This document shows, one piece after another, positions 30,018-38,730 of a DNA stretch of 64,000 bases; the stretch's first letter is position 1; every line of letters starts with the position of its first letter. The stretch comes from Mariniplasma anaerobium. GTDB lineage: Bacteria > Bacillota_I > Bacilli_A > Acholeplasmatales > Acholeplasmataceae. The DNA lies in assembly GCF_016865445.1 (NCBI RefSeq), contig NZ_AP024412.1:744001-808000 (forward strand). The letters run 5' to 3'. The position numbers and the translations under genes are program-made. The notes below the pieces were generated by a model. That model was not told the DNA's origin, made no database searches, and was given only the letters and a program-made list of their open reading frames with translations.

Positions 30018-31085
30018 ATGTTTGTGAAAAAAGAAAAATCATGCGGTTGTATTATATATAAATATAGCCAAAATAAGAGGTTGTTTTTATTGATTCATCA
30101 AAAACATGGCGATTATATTGGTTTTCCAAAAGGTCATGTAGAATTAAATGAAAACGAAATAGAAACAGCATTAAGAGAAGTTAAAGAAGAAACTAATCTT
30201 GACGTTTTTATTTTTGATGATATTAATGCTACTGATAAGTATATGATTGATGGAAAAATAGATAAAGAAGTTGTTTATTTTTTAGCAACTCCTACTTCAT
30301 CTATATTAAGTAAACAAGACAAAGAAATAGCTAAATTATTATGGGTTGAAGAAAATCAAATTATAAATCATCTTTCGTATCAACATGGTAAGGATGTATT
30401 TTTAAATATAATTAAACAATTTCAAACTCATGTAGAATATCAACTTGATATTAATTTAGTTAGTTACTTATATGAGACAATTCTTCCAATATATAAGCAA
30501 TTTGATAAAGCTCATCAAAACGACCATGTTCACCAAGTTTTAAAAACATCATTAGAAATTGCTTCAACTATTATGAACATAAGACTAGATTTAGTTTATG
30601 TTATCGCTTTTTATCACGATATAGGAAATTTGTATGGTAGAGATTTTCATCATATAACAGGTGGTAAATATTTAGAAGAAGATGACATGATAAATAAATA
30701 CTTTGCTAAATCAGATATAAAAATCATGAAAGAAGCTATAGAAGATCACCGTGCTTCACATGAACAGGAACCTAGATCAATTTACGGTAAAATCATTGCT
30801 GAAGCTGACAGAGATATTATTCCAGAAATTATTATTTCAAGAACTGTTTTATTTGGTTTATCTCATTATCCAAACATTTCAAAAGAAGAACATATAAAAA
30901 GATCATATGATCATCTACAAGAAAAATATGGAAGAAATGGTTATCTAAAACTATGGCTTGATTCAAAGAAAAATGTTGAAGGATTAAAGAGATTAAGAGA
31001 TTTATTGGATGATGAAATAAGAATCAAGCAAATAATCATAAAAGATTATGAAAAATATACAAAAAATACAAAAAAAGCATGCTAA
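30018..31085 (+). CDS. Nudix hydrolase fused to an HD-domain phosphohydrolase
   Basis: 355 residues. Residues 5-135 are a Nudix domain of the diadenosine tetraphosphate hydrolase type, with box G39...E45...R53-E54...E57-E58 (GHVELNENEIETALREVKEET). From about 150 it is an HD domain (NDHVHQVLK, AFYHDIGN, EAIEDHR, AEADRD). Nudix Ap4A hydrolases and YqeK-type HD Ap4A hydrolases are two separate solutions to the same substrate; having both in one chain suggests dinucleotide or nucleotide clean-up, but this is inference. ATG 30018 is three bases from SD AGGAG; GTG 30024 is an equally good start. Confidence 0.8.
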   Translation: MFVKKEKSCGCIIYKYSQNKRLFLLIHQKHGDYIGFPKGHVELNENEIETALREVKEETNLDVFIFDDINATDKYMIDGKIDKEVVYFLATPTSSILSKQDKEIAKLLWVEENQIINHLSYQHGKDVFLNIIKQFQTHVEYQLDINLVSYLYETILPIYKQFDKAHQNDHVHQVLKTSLEIASTIMNIRLDLVYVIAFYHDIGNLYGRDFHHITGGKYLEEDDMINKYFAKSDIKIMKEAIEDHRASHEQEPRSIYGKIIAEADRDIIPEIIISRTVLFGLSHYPNISKEEHIKRSYDHLQEKYGRNGYLKLWLDSKKNVEGLKRLRDLLDDEIRIKQIIIKDYEKYTKNTKKAC

Positions 31086-31150
31086 TGTAAGCGCTTTTGT
31101 GTTATCATGATATTGTAGAAATAATCAAAAACCAATAAAGGGAGAAAATC

Positions 31151-32248
31151 ATGATAATTGGGACTGTCAAAGAGATTAAAAACTTAGAGTTTAGAGTTGG
31201 ATTAACACCAGGTAGTGTTAAAGAGTATGTTTCACATGGACATGAAGTTTATGTTGAAAAAGGTGCAGGTATAAATTCTGGATTCCCGGATCAAGAATAT
31301 GTGGACGCAGGAGCAACTATTTTAAAAACTGCTGATGAAGTTTGGAAAAAAGTTGAAATGCTTATTAAAGTTAAAGAACCCCTTGAACCAGAATTTAAGT
31401 TCTTACGTGAAGGATTAATTTTATATACATATCTACATCTTGCGGCAAATGAAGATCTAACATATGCACTTTTAAAAGCGAAAACACAATCCATTGCATA
31501 TGAAACGATTGAAGAAGATGGCACACTTCCTTGTTTGAAACCAATGAGTGAAGTTGCTGGTAGACTTAGTGCAATTCAAGGCGCTAAATTCTTAGAAAAA
31601 CCATTTGGTGGTAGTGGAATCTTAATCTCTGGTGTACCAGGTGTTGAAAGAGCAAAAGCTACTATCGTAGGTGCTGGTGTTGTAGGTGAAAATGCACTTA
31701 AAATGTTAGTTGGTATGGGTGCTGATGTAACCATACTAGATATCAATTTAAGAAAACTTACATACTTAGATGATATTTATTCAAATACAATTCAAACACT
31801 TTACAGTTCAAAAGAAAATTTAGAACTTGCAATTAAAAGAGCTGATTTAGTCATCGGAGCAGTATTACTTCCAGGGGCTAAAGCACCTAAATTAATTAAA
31901 CGTGCTTATTATAAAGATATGAAACCAGGTAGTGTGATTGTCGATGTCGCTATTGACCAAGGTGGATCAACAGAAGTAAGTAAACCAACATATCATGATA
32001 ATCCAATATATGAAGTTGATGGCATTATTCATTATACAGTGGCTAATATGCCAGGTGCAGTACCAATGACATCTACAAAGGCATTAACTAACGCAACGCT
32101 TCCATACGGGCTAATGATTGCAGATCTTGGACTTGATATGGCACTGAATCGTTCAAGAGCTTTAAAGTTAGGTATAAACGTCTATAATGGTGAAATTACG
32201 TGTCCTGGAGTAGCAGAAGCATTTAATTTACCTTATCTAAAATTATAA
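31151..32248 (+). CDS. ald: Alanine dehydrogenase
   Basis: 365 residues. It interconverts L-alanine and pyruvate with NAD. IGTVKEIKNLEFRVGLTPGSV at the N-terminus, the catalytic Lys in LIKVKEP and His in YTYLHLAANEDL, the Rossmann motif IVGAGVVGENALKMLVGMGADVTILD, and VVDVAIDQGGSTEVSKPTYHDNPIY are all present. SD AGGGAG. Upstream, 31085-31100 resembles a CcpA cre site but may be part of a terminator of the preceding gene. Confidence 0.96.
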   Translation: MIIGTVKEIKNLEFRVGLTPGSVKEYVSHGHEVYVEKGAGINSGFPDQEYVDAGATILKTADEVWKKVEMLIKVKEPLEPEFKFLREGLILYTYLHLAANEDLTYALLKAKTQSIAYETIEEDGTLPCLKPMSEVAGRLSAIQGAKFLEKPFGGSGILISGVPGVERAKATIVGAGVVGENALKMLVGMGADVTILDINLRKLTYLDDIYSNTIQTLYSSKENLELAIKRADLVIGAVLLPGAKAPKLIKRAYYKDMKPGSVIVDVAIDQGGSTEVSKPTYHDNPIYEVDGIIHYTVANMPGAVPMTSTKALTNATLPYGLMIADLGLDMALNRSRALKLGINVYNGEITCPGVAEAFNLPYLKL

Positions 32249-32274
32249 AAATTATATTTAAAATTATAAAATAT

Positions 32275-32305
32275 AAAGGGGGATAATACATCTCCCTTTT
32301 TCTTT
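32275..32305 (+). terminator. Terminator after ald
   Basis: AAAGGGGGAT (32275-32284) pairs with ATCTCCCTTT (32290-32299) through one G-U, then T-tract. Confidence 0.75.
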
Positions 32306-32317
32306 AAAATTTAATAT

Positions 32318-32346
32318 TTGGAATTTCAAATCAAATAGCGTATAAT
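32318..32346 (+). promoter_or_regulatory. Promoter of the acyltransferase-GltS operon
   Basis: TTGGAA (32318-32323), 17 bp, TATAAT (32341-32346). This rules out the ATG at 32347 as start, since it abuts the -10. Confidence 0.7.
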
Positions 32347-32367
32347 ATGACACATAAGGAGAAATTT

Positions 32368-33501
32368 ATGAGCATAAAAGTAGAGGTTGCAAGACTAGGA
32401 GTGAAAATACTTTTTCACTTACAATACAAATTAAAATTCACATATACAGACTTTGATAAACGCAGAAAAGAACCATTTTTTTTAATTTCAAACCATGCAT
32501 CACTTCATGATCCCTTATATGTTGCTATGAATATTAAAAAATATCCATATCCAGTAACTAGTAACATTTTATACACAAATAAGCTCATGAAATTTGGTTT
32601 AAATAAAATCATTAAATCTATTCCTAAAAGAAAAGGTCAATCAGATATTCAAACCATTCGACTTATTTTAAATGCATTTAACAAAGATAAGAACAGTATT
32701 ATGATTTTCCCTGAAGGCAACTCATCGTTTTTTGGTGAACAAACGCCTACAGATTACATGAGTACAGCTAAGATTGTTAAAAAAATAAGCCATGACTTGG
32801 TAGTTGCTAAAATAGATGGTGGTTATTTTGCAAAACCAAGATGGGGCAAAAGAAGAGGAAGACCAGAGTTTCATGTGCACTACTATACTTTATTAACAAA
32901 AGCTCAAATTGATCAAATGGAACTAAACGAACTTTCAGAAACCATAAAAGATGCACTTCAGTATAATGATTATGAGTGGAATAAAAAAATGCAGATAAAG
33001 TATCGTTTTCCTAAAAAAGCCATTGGATTAGAACAATATATTTATGTTTGTCCTAAATGTGAAAGTATTCAAACATTACACACACATAAAAACGATATAT
33101 ATTGTGATAAATGCGGGCATTTGGCACACATTAATGAATATCATTTATTAGAAGGATTAAGTTTTGATAATTTGATTGAATGGGATCATATTCAAAAGAG
33201 AGTTTTAAAGTCTCAAGAGAAGAATAGGGTATATGAATCAAGTGGAAAGTTTTATCAAATAGAGTTATCTAAGGGTGGCAGAAAGAAAATTGGCCAAGTA
33301 AAAGCTTTTTTAGATGATAAACAATTAATTTTATCAAACAAATACATACAAAAACCATTTGATGTTGAAAAAATTAATGGATTAGTATTAACTCAAAAAA
33401 ATATATTATCATTTGATTATGAAGATAATACATATATGATCAAAATGAAAGATCCAATGTTGTTTTTGGACACTATAAATTTACATAAAGGAGACATTTA
33501 A
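32368..33501 (+). CDS. PlsC-like acyltransferase with C-terminal zinc ribbon
   Basis: 377 residues from ATG 32368, with SD AAGGAG. Residues about 25-210 are a lysophosphatidate acyltransferase domain: motif I NHASLHD (NHxxxxD) and motif III FPEGNSS. A four-Cys zinc ribbon follows (CPKC...CDKCG, about 233-255), then a beta-rich tail of ~110 residues that may be a PH-like domain. The acyltransferase would add a second acyl chain in phospholipid or glycolipid synthesis; the extra ribbon is unusual for plain PlsC. It is one base from the next gene, so probably co-transcribed. Confidence 0.8.
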   Translation: MSIKVEVARLGVKILFHLQYKLKFTYTDFDKRRKEPFFLISNHASLHDPLYVAMNIKKYPYPVTSNILYTNKLMKFGLNKIIKSIPKRKGQSDIQTIRLILNAFNKDKNSIMIFPEGNSSFFGEQTPTDYMSTAKIVKKISHDLVVAKIDGGYFAKPRWGKRRGRPEFHVHYYTLLTKAQIDQMELNELSETIKDALQYNDYEWNKKMQIKYRFPKKAIGLEQYIYVCPKCESIQTLHTHKNDIYCDKCGHLAHINEYHLLEGLSFDNLIEWDHIQKRVLKSQEKNRVYESSGKFYQIELSKGGRKKIGQVKAFLDDKQLILSNKYIQKPFDVEKINGLVLTQKNILSFDYEDNTYMIKMKDPMLFLDTINLHKGDI

Positions 33502-33502
33502 A

Positions 33503-34870
33503 ATGCAAGAGTGGCCGATAATTATTTATTTTTTACTAATAGGGGTATTAATGTTTTTTGCGAAAATCTTAAAAACATGGGTGCCAGGTTTAAATAAAGT
33601 TGTTATTCCAACATCTTTATTAGGAGGGTTGATTGGACTTATTATTTCTTTAGTATTTGCACCAATCATCATCGGTGAAAATACATTTATTGATGTTGAA
33701 TATATGGGATATATCGTATATCATGCTTTAGCTATTGGATTTATTTCACTAGCTTTAAAGAGAAGCGACAGCAAAATAAAGAAAAAAATATGGTCTACTG
33801 GTATGTTAATTACTTCAACATATGCGATGCAAGCTGCTATTGGTATTATATTAGTACTAACATTATTTAGTGATAAATTTGTAGGTAGTGGTATGTTAGT
33901 CGCGTTAGGTTTTGGTCAAGGACCAGGACTTGCATTATCTATAGGTAATATGTGGAATGATATGCTTTTAGGTAATGGGGCAACATTAGGTGTTTCATAT
34001 GCATTCTTAGGATTTGTTTTTGGTGGAACCATTGGTGTTTTAATCATCAATGTGATGAGTAGAAAAAAGGGTTTCGCAAAACCAAAGAATTATAATGAAG
34101 TTGCTGTTGGTAAAGAAACTATTGAAATAGATACTGTAAAAGAAATCAGTTTGCTTGATGGCTTAACTACCCAAGCAATCATTATTGCAATCATTTATGG
34201 ACTAGTATATTTGACACTTGTTTTAGCAAATTTAGCTTTAGCTAATTTGGGGAACATTGGTGAAACAATATTTGGTTTATTAAAAGGATTTAATTTTATC
34301 ATAGGTATAATGTATGCACTACTTTACAAACAATTATTAAAAGCAATAGAGAAAAAGGGTAAAAACATTAAATTTATGACAAATAACTATATGTTGTCTA
34401 ATATTACATCGATTGCATTTAATATCATGATTGCAGGAGCTGTATTAACAATTACATTGGATTTCTTATCATCATATGGTATTCAATTAATTACAACTGC
34501 TATATTAGCAGGAGTAGCTACTATGTTATATTTGAGATTCATGACAAAAAGAGTATATCCTGAATATCAAGACCAATATTTTATTGGATTATTTGGTATG
34601 TTAACTGGAGTTGCATCCACAGGTCTTGCACTTTTAAAGGGTGTTGATCCAGAATTAGAAACACCAGTTGCTGAAGAGATGGTACTTGGTTCAGGAACCG
34701 CAATTTCTATGGCGCTTCCATTATTTGCTATTCTATTTATTCCTTCTCTGACATATGGTACAGCTAATGAAGGATTATGGACGATTGTTGCACTTGTTGG
34801 GTGTTTGTTATATACATTAATATTTGCTATTATTCTTCTTATAAGAGGAAAAAGAGGCGTAAACATTTAA
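33503..34870 (+). CDS. GltS-like sodium:glutamate symporter family protein
   Basis: 455 residues, about 12 hydrophobic segments in two halves. The pattern GLNKVVIPTSLLGGLIGL, the Gly-rich GFGQGPGLALSIGNMW...GVSYAFLGFVFGGTIG and the second-half FGMLTGVASTGLALLKGVDPELETPVAEEMVLGSG resemble the ESS/GltS carriers. The substrate could be glutamate or another organic acid. It may be a divergent member of the wider family. SD GGAG inside the end of the acyltransferase gene. Confidence 0.65.
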   Translation: MQEWPIIIYFLLIGVLMFFAKILKTWVPGLNKVVIPTSLLGGLIGLIISLVFAPIIIGENTFIDVEYMGYIVYHALAIGFISLALKRSDSKIKKKIWSTGMLITSTYAMQAAIGIILVLTLFSDKFVGSGMLVALGFGQGPGLALSIGNMWNDMLLGNGATLGVSYAFLGFVFGGTIGVLIINVMSRKKGFAKPKNYNEVAVGKETIEIDTVKEISLLDGLTTQAIIIAIIYGLVYLTLVLANLALANLGNIGETIFGLLKGFNFIIGIMYALLYKQLLKAIEKKGKNIKFMTNNYMLSNITSIAFNIMIAGAVLTITLDFLSSYGIQLITTAILAGVATMLYLRFMTKRVYPEYQDQYFIGLFGMLTGVASTGLALLKGVDPELETPVAEEMVLGSGTAISMALPLFAILFIPSLTYGTANEGLWTIVALVGCLLYTLIFAIILLIRGKRGVNI

Positions 34871-34874
34871 TCAT

Positions 34875-34909
34875 AAAAAAAAGCATTTTATAAAAGAAAT
34901 GCTTTTTTT
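34875..34909 (+). terminator. Terminator after the GltS-like gene
   Basis: AAAAAGCATTT and AAATGCTTTTTT around a short loop. Confidence 0.85.
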
Positions 34910-34966
34910 GCATTTTGAGTGCATTTAATTTAAGTAGTGGTATAATGATATTAGAAGGTGATATAT

Positions 34967-35173
34967 ATGTTAACCTACAGAAAAAAGTTTGATGCAATCA
35001 ATGATAATTGGGATAATACTCAGTCTAGATTAGTGATTGAAGATGAGAATTTGATAGATTCTTTAAAGCAAGAAGAAGTTAGTCGTCAATTCATGTCAGA
35101 AAACACTTCTTTATTAGATTCAATCATGTTGTTTATTGTGATTGGGATTGCTATCATAGCTATAATTTTATAG
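34967..35173 (+). CDS. Small C-tail-anchored membrane protein
   Basis: 68 residues from ATG 34967, SD AAGGTGA; TATAAT at 34941-34946 is a likely -10. A charged soluble N-terminal part (about 1-45) is followed by one C-terminal transmembrane helix (SIMLFIVIGIAIIAIIL). It is unrecognised. It has its own promoter and terminator, so it is probably a real monocistronic gene. Confidence 0.65.
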   Translation: MLTYRKKFDAINDNWDNTQSRLVIEDENLIDSLKQEEVSRQFMSENTSLLDSIMLFIVIGIAIIAIIL

Positions 35174-35183
35174 AAGTTAAAAT

Positions 35184-35210
35184 AAAAAACACCTTTAGTA
35201 GGTGTTTTTT
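35184..35210. terminator. Bidirectional terminator
   Basis: AAAAACACCT, TTAGT loop, AGGTGTTTTT. It serves the small membrane gene on the plus strand and contains the stop codon of the SRAP gene on the minus strand. Confidence 0.8.
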
Positions 35211-35875
35211 ATTGGATTGATGCATGATTGATCTTTATGTGTTGCATGATTAACATGTAAGGATACTTCATAGGATTTCATGAATTCTGATGGATATGGT
35301 TTTAAATATAAAGTGTGGTCTAGAGTTGTTGAATCAAGCCAAGCTTTAATTTCGTGTTGTTTTAAAATCACTGGCATACGATCATGAATATTTGCCATAA
35401 AATCATTAGCTTTCGTTGTAATGATTGTTGCTGTATAGACAGTCTTTTCTTTATCTTTATAAGGACTCCATAAACCAGCAAATGCGAACACTTCCTGATC
35501 TTTCAACTGGATACGTACGGGTACTTTTTTTCCATTAATCTTTTTCCATTCGTAAAAACTATCAGCAAAAATGACACATCTATTAGATTTAAATGCATCT
35601 TTAAAAGCTTTTTTTTCTAATAAAGTTTCTGATCTTGCGTTAATCATATTAAATCCGACTTTCATATCTTTAGCATAAGATGGGATGAATCCCCATATTA
35701 TAGGACCTACTCTATATTGCTTATTATGATATATCATAGCTATAATGTTCTCACTAGGTGCAACATTATAATTAGGCATGTTAAAATCATCAAGATTTAT
35801 GCTGATATCCTCATATTTTGACAAGTAATTTATAAAATCTTCTTTAGTTAAAGTGATTGTAAACCTACCGCACAT
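35195..35875 (-). CDS. SRAP (SOS response-associated peptidase, YedK/HMCES type)
   Basis: 226 residues from ATG 35875, SD GAGG. It begins MCGRFT, so Cys2 becomes the N-terminal nucleophile after Met removal. The catalytic Glu lies in ADSFYEWKK, the His in NIHDRMPVIL, and the conserved NARSET is present. SRAP proteins crosslink covalently to abasic sites in single-stranded DNA and protect them. The in-frame codon 12 bases upstream is TTG and unlikely to be the start. It is a single gene. Confidence 0.93.
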   Translation of the reverse strand: MCGRFTITLTKEDFINYLSKYEDISINLDDFNMPNYNVAPSENIIAMIYHNKQYRVGPIIWGFIPSYAKDMKVGFNMINARSETLLEKKAFKDAFKSNRCVIFADSFYEWKKINGKKVPVRIQLKDQEVFAFAGLWSPYKDKEKTVYTATIITTKANDFMANIHDRMPVILKQHEIKAWLDSTTLDHTLYLKPYPSEFMKSYEVSLHVNHATHKDQSCINPIKNTY

Positions 35876-35957
35876 TATATACCTCAATTAATTATGTTTT
35901 ACTATATTTTAACATATTTATTTTTCATTGTGTTGTAATGTTTTAAATTCATATTTT

Positions 35958-35967
35958 GTGCTATAAT
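35958..35967 (+). promoter_or_regulatory. Extended -10 promoter of the CBS-domain gene
   Basis: TGCTATAAT at 35959-35967 is an extended -10 (TGnTATAAT); no good -35. Transcription would begin near 35974, leaving a leader of about 119 nt. Confidence 0.6.
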
Positions 35968-35982
35968 GAAAGTATAAAAGCC

Positions 35983-36070
35983 ATCCTGATGTTATGCATA
36001 AGTAAGAAGTGAATAAATGTATCTTTTAGATGCTTATTTTCACTGCGCTACTTATAAAAATATCAAGGAT
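35983..36070 (+). ncRNA. Long structured 5' leader RNA (candidate regulatory element)
   Basis: Nested pairing from the outside in: ATCCTGAT (35983-35990) with ATCAAGGAT (36062-36070, one bulge); ATAAGTA (35998-36004) with TACTTAT (36049-36055); AGTGAA (36008-36013) with TTCACT (36039-36044); GTATCT (36019-36024) with AGATGC (36028-36033, one G-U), loop TTT. Internal loops separate each helix. It lies between a promoter and SD AAGGAG of the CBS gene. It does not match any riboswitch class I can recall. Structure is seen in the sequence; function is inferred. Confidence 0.55.
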
Positions 36071-36092
36071 AATCATATACTAAGGAGTCTTT

Positions 36093-36521
36093 ATGAACAT
36101 ACTATTTTGTTTAACACCTAAAGAAAAAGTTGCGTACATCTTTAGTGACTCAACTATAAGACAAGCATTAGAAAAAATGCAAATTTACCGTTATAGTGCA
36201 ATTCCAGTTCTAAATAGAAATGGAGATTATGTAGGTACTTTAAGCGAAGGAGATCTTTTATGGTATATAAAAGATCACGAGATTGATTTTGATAAAACTG
36301 AACATATATCAATATCAGAAGTTCCAAGAAACAAGAATAATGTATCTGTTAAGATTCAAACAAATATGGAAGACATCATTGATATCTCAACAAAACAAAA
36401 TTTTGTTCCTGTTTTAGATGATTATGGTGCATTTATAGGTATTATTACAAGAAAAGATATATTCAATTACATGATCGATAAAATGAATATAAAAACACAA
36501 ATAACACGTGAAGAAAGCTGA
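36093..36521 (+). CDS. CBS-domain pair protein
   Basis: 142 residues made of two CBS motifs (about 8-65: AYIFSDSTIRQALEKMQIYRYSAIPVLNRNGDYVGTLSEGDLL; and 78-135: DIIDISTKQNFVPVLDDYGAFIGIITRKDI). Stand-alone CBS pairs bind adenosine nucleotides (AMP, ATP, SAM, c-di-AMP) and regulate partners. The ligand here is unknown. SD AAGGAG. The long structured leader in front is unusual for a small gene. A terminator follows. Confidence 0.88.
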   Translation: MNILFCLTPKEKVAYIFSDSTIRQALEKMQIYRYSAIPVLNRNGDYVGTLSEGDLLWYIKDHEIDFDKTEHISISEVPRNKNNVSVKIQTNMEDIIDISTKQNFVPVLDDYGAFIGIITRKDIFNYMIDKMNIKTQITREES

Positions 36522-36540
36522 TTATATATCAGTTTTTTTT
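36518..36540 (+). terminator. Terminator after the CBS gene
   Basis: CTGAT, 5-nt loop, ATCAG, then eight T. Confidence 0.75.
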
Positions 36541-36544
36541 ATGT

Positions 36545-36578
36545 AAAAAAAAGACGATCAAATATGGAATCGTCTTTT
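36545..36578 (-). terminator. Minus-strand terminator of the acyltransferase/DUF6320 operon
   Basis: Read on the minus strand, AAAGACGAT...ATCGTCTTT followed by a T-run. It overlaps the 3' end of the DUF6320-like gene. Confidence 0.75.
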
Positions 36579-37223
36579 AAATTCTTCACGAGAACTTTTA
36601 GAAGGTAAAAATATTAAGCCTAAAAGTGTTAATATTGCATAAATGAAAGTCACAAGTGATGGCCAAGTAATGGTAAGAACATTAAATAATATTAATAAAC
36701 CAGGTACTAAACCAATAATTGTAATAATGAATAGTGACGCAAAGTAATCAAACCATTTCTTTCGATTTGAAAAGATTAAAATGGTTAAAATAAGCATTGT
36801 AGTTGAAACTGCTAAGGGAAATACAATATCTACTGCCCAGGTATGATCTCTGATGGCAAGTCCTAATAAAACGACCATAGAAATTGTAAAAACAATCGTT
36901 TTTGTGAATTTAGAAACCCAAAATGTTGGATTACCTAAAGTCAATAACATAATGATTGAATATATATTGGTAACTAATACAATCAATGACCATGATAGGT
37001 TTTGTCCACTCATATAATCAAGTGTAATTGTTGTTAATATACTCATTATATTTAAGAAGATAAATAATCTATAGTAAAAGTTTGATCGTGGTTTTTTAGT
37101 TATATCCTTAAATTTGTATACAGACTGATCATCTGCGGGTATTTCAAGTTCACCATCACAAAGTAAACAATGATCTAAGTCAGTATCATAATGAATATGA
37201 CATGTTTTACAATATCTCATCAT
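36558..37223 (-). CDS. DUF6320-like membrane protein with N-terminal zinc ribbon
   Basis: 221 residues. A short N-terminal zinc ribbon (YCKTCHIHYDTDLDHCLLC, CxxC...CxxC) is followed by six or so hydrophobic segments. It matches the layout of DUF6320 proteins that I recall being encoded beside condensation-type acyltransferases. SD AAGGAGG fits ATG 37223 or 37220. It overlaps the end of the upstream acyltransferase gene by 17 bases, so the two are one transcript. Role unknown. Confidence 0.7.
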   Translation of the reverse strand: MMRYCKTCHIHYDTDLDHCLLCDGELEIPADDQSVYKFKDITKKPRSNFYYRLFIFLNIMSILTTITLDYMSGQNLSWSLIVLVTNIYSIIMLLTLGNPTFWVSKFTKTIVFTISMVVLLGLAIRDHTWAVDIVFPLAVSTTMLILTILIFSNRKKWFDYFASLFIITIIGLVPGLLILFNVLTITWPSLVTFIYAILTLLGLIFLPSKSSREEFKRRFHI

Positions 37224-38487
37224 ATGCCTCCTTATAATTGGTATCGACAGTAATATCTAGACCATCTTTTATAAGCATTTGAGTGATATAATTGATAATG
37301 CTTAGATCTTTAAGAGGTGTCGTTAAGATTATATTCGTTTCATTTTTTAATGATATTAAAGTCATTGCGAGTCCATAGCCAGCATTGATAAAATCAGCAT
37401 CTAAAATCTTATCTTCCATATCTTTTGGAAGGCTACAGATACCTAAATTTGATATTGAACAACTATTAATACGTTCTCCTAATATATTGTATCCAATTTT
37501 AAATGCAATTTGTTTTAATAGTAGAGGTAAAACTCTTATTAAAAAGTTTTTTTCAAAACCAACAAGTGCATTAATTCTTCCATGAAGTTTCGTTTTATCA
37601 AGTTGATCTGCAAATTGTGTTTTTACAAGGTCAAGCATTTCTTCAAAAGTCCAATCATTTTTCTTGCTATCAAAAGTTGATTTGATAAAAAGCGAAAAAT
37701 TTCTTAAAGTAATTGAATCAAAATAAGGTCTTAAATTTACAGGAATAAATATTTTTAAAGGTTTTTTGTGACCAACAAAATCAACAGATTCTTTAAATAT
37801 ACTATAAGCTAATAAAGCTGTTACATATTGAGTGATTGTAGCATGATATTTATTTTTTACAAGATCAATAAGTGCTTTAGTATCAACCTTAATTTTATAA
37901 AGTAGAACCCAATGATGATGGAAGTGTTCACCGGTTATATGATAAGCACTTTCCTCTTTGAGATTTAGTTTGTTATCTTTGTCATAATTAGATACGAAAT
38001 TATCCTCACTCTCTTTTTTAGAATAAGGTAATTCACTTAAGATTAAATGTTCATGGTCCATTTTAAAGCCACGCAATTTAAAATACTGAAAAACAATGGA
38101 TTTTAGGAAATGTAGTGCCCCTGTACCATCTGATATCGCATGGAAAGTTTCTAAAGTTATTTTATTTTTCAAATAGTAAACCTTAAACATGTATCCACTA
38201 TTTCTAATTGCTTTAAAATACTTACATATTTGAGCAGGTTCTTCCTCAACTTTAAAATATCTTTGATTTTCCGCAAAGTAGTTCCAAAATAACCCGTTTT
38301 TCATTTGAACTGCAAAAGTTTCGAATCTAGGTAAGATTTTATTGACGGCTTGTTCTAATATATCTGTATCGATTATTTCATCTAGATAAAAAGATAAGCG
38401 AAAAACATTGCTTCTATCATCTTTTGAGACTGCTGGAAAAATTTTTCCCGCATTATCAAGTTTATACCAATATTTTCTTTTTTTCAA
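37207..38487 (-). CDS. CoA-dependent acyltransferase superfamily protein (alcohol acetyltransferase/condensation-like)
   Basis: 426 residues. The catalytic HxxxD motif is in ETFHAISDGTGALHFL (about 116-131), and the fold signatures near IPVNLRPYFDSITLRNFSLF and SISNLGICSLP fit the condensation/BAHD-like superfamily. Such proteins esterify or amidate hydroxyl or amino acceptors from acyl-CoA. The start is TTG (38487); the first ATG in frame is about 60 residues later, after conserved-looking sequence, and AGGATG lies 11 bases before the TTG. The acceptor may be a membrane lipid or glycolipid; this is inference. Confidence 0.75.
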   Translation of the reverse strand: MKKRKYWYKLDNAGKIFPAVSKDDRSNVFRLSFYLDEIIDTDILEQAVNKILPRFETFAVQMKNGLFWNYFAENQRYFKVEEEPAQICKYFKAIRNSGYMFKVYYLKNKITLETFHAISDGTGALHFLKSIVFQYFKLRGFKMDHEHLILSELPYSKKESEDNFVSNYDKDNKLNLKEESAYHITGEHFHHHWVLLYKIKVDTKALIDLVKNKYHATITQYVTALLAYSIFKESVDFVGHKKPLKIFIPVNLRPYFDSITLRNFSLFIKSTFDSKKNDWTFEEMLDLVKTQFADQLDKTKLHGRINALVGFEKNFLIRVLPLLLKQIAFKIGYNILGERINSCSISNLGICSLPKDMEDKILDADFINAGYGLAMTLISLKNETNIILTTPLKDLSIINYITQMLIKDGLDITVDTNYKEAYDEIL

Positions 38488-38730
38488 TCTATATCACATC
38501 CTGGTTTATAATGTTATATGTCTATATTTATTATACACTTATTTCAAATTTATTTCATTCAAAAGCAACAATTAAGCATTGATATAAAGGGTTGTATGTA
38601 TATTTTTATAGATTTCAAAAAAAAATTATATTTTTTACATTATAATGGTAAAATACAGTTAATAGTAGACATCTTAAGAACATCACATATGATTTTATAG
38701 TATAACTTTAAATCACGATGGAGGTAAGAT

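Noticed and set aside
32347-32367. Upstream ATG of the acyltransferase gene
   Set aside because: The ATG directly abuts the -10 TATAAT and has no SD; 32368 has AAGGAG.
38518-38700. 60-codon plus-strand open frame between the acyltransferase and hydrolase genes
   Set aside because: It has no Shine-Dalgarno, is very AT-rich with low-complexity hydrophobic sequence, and sits in a divergent promoter region.
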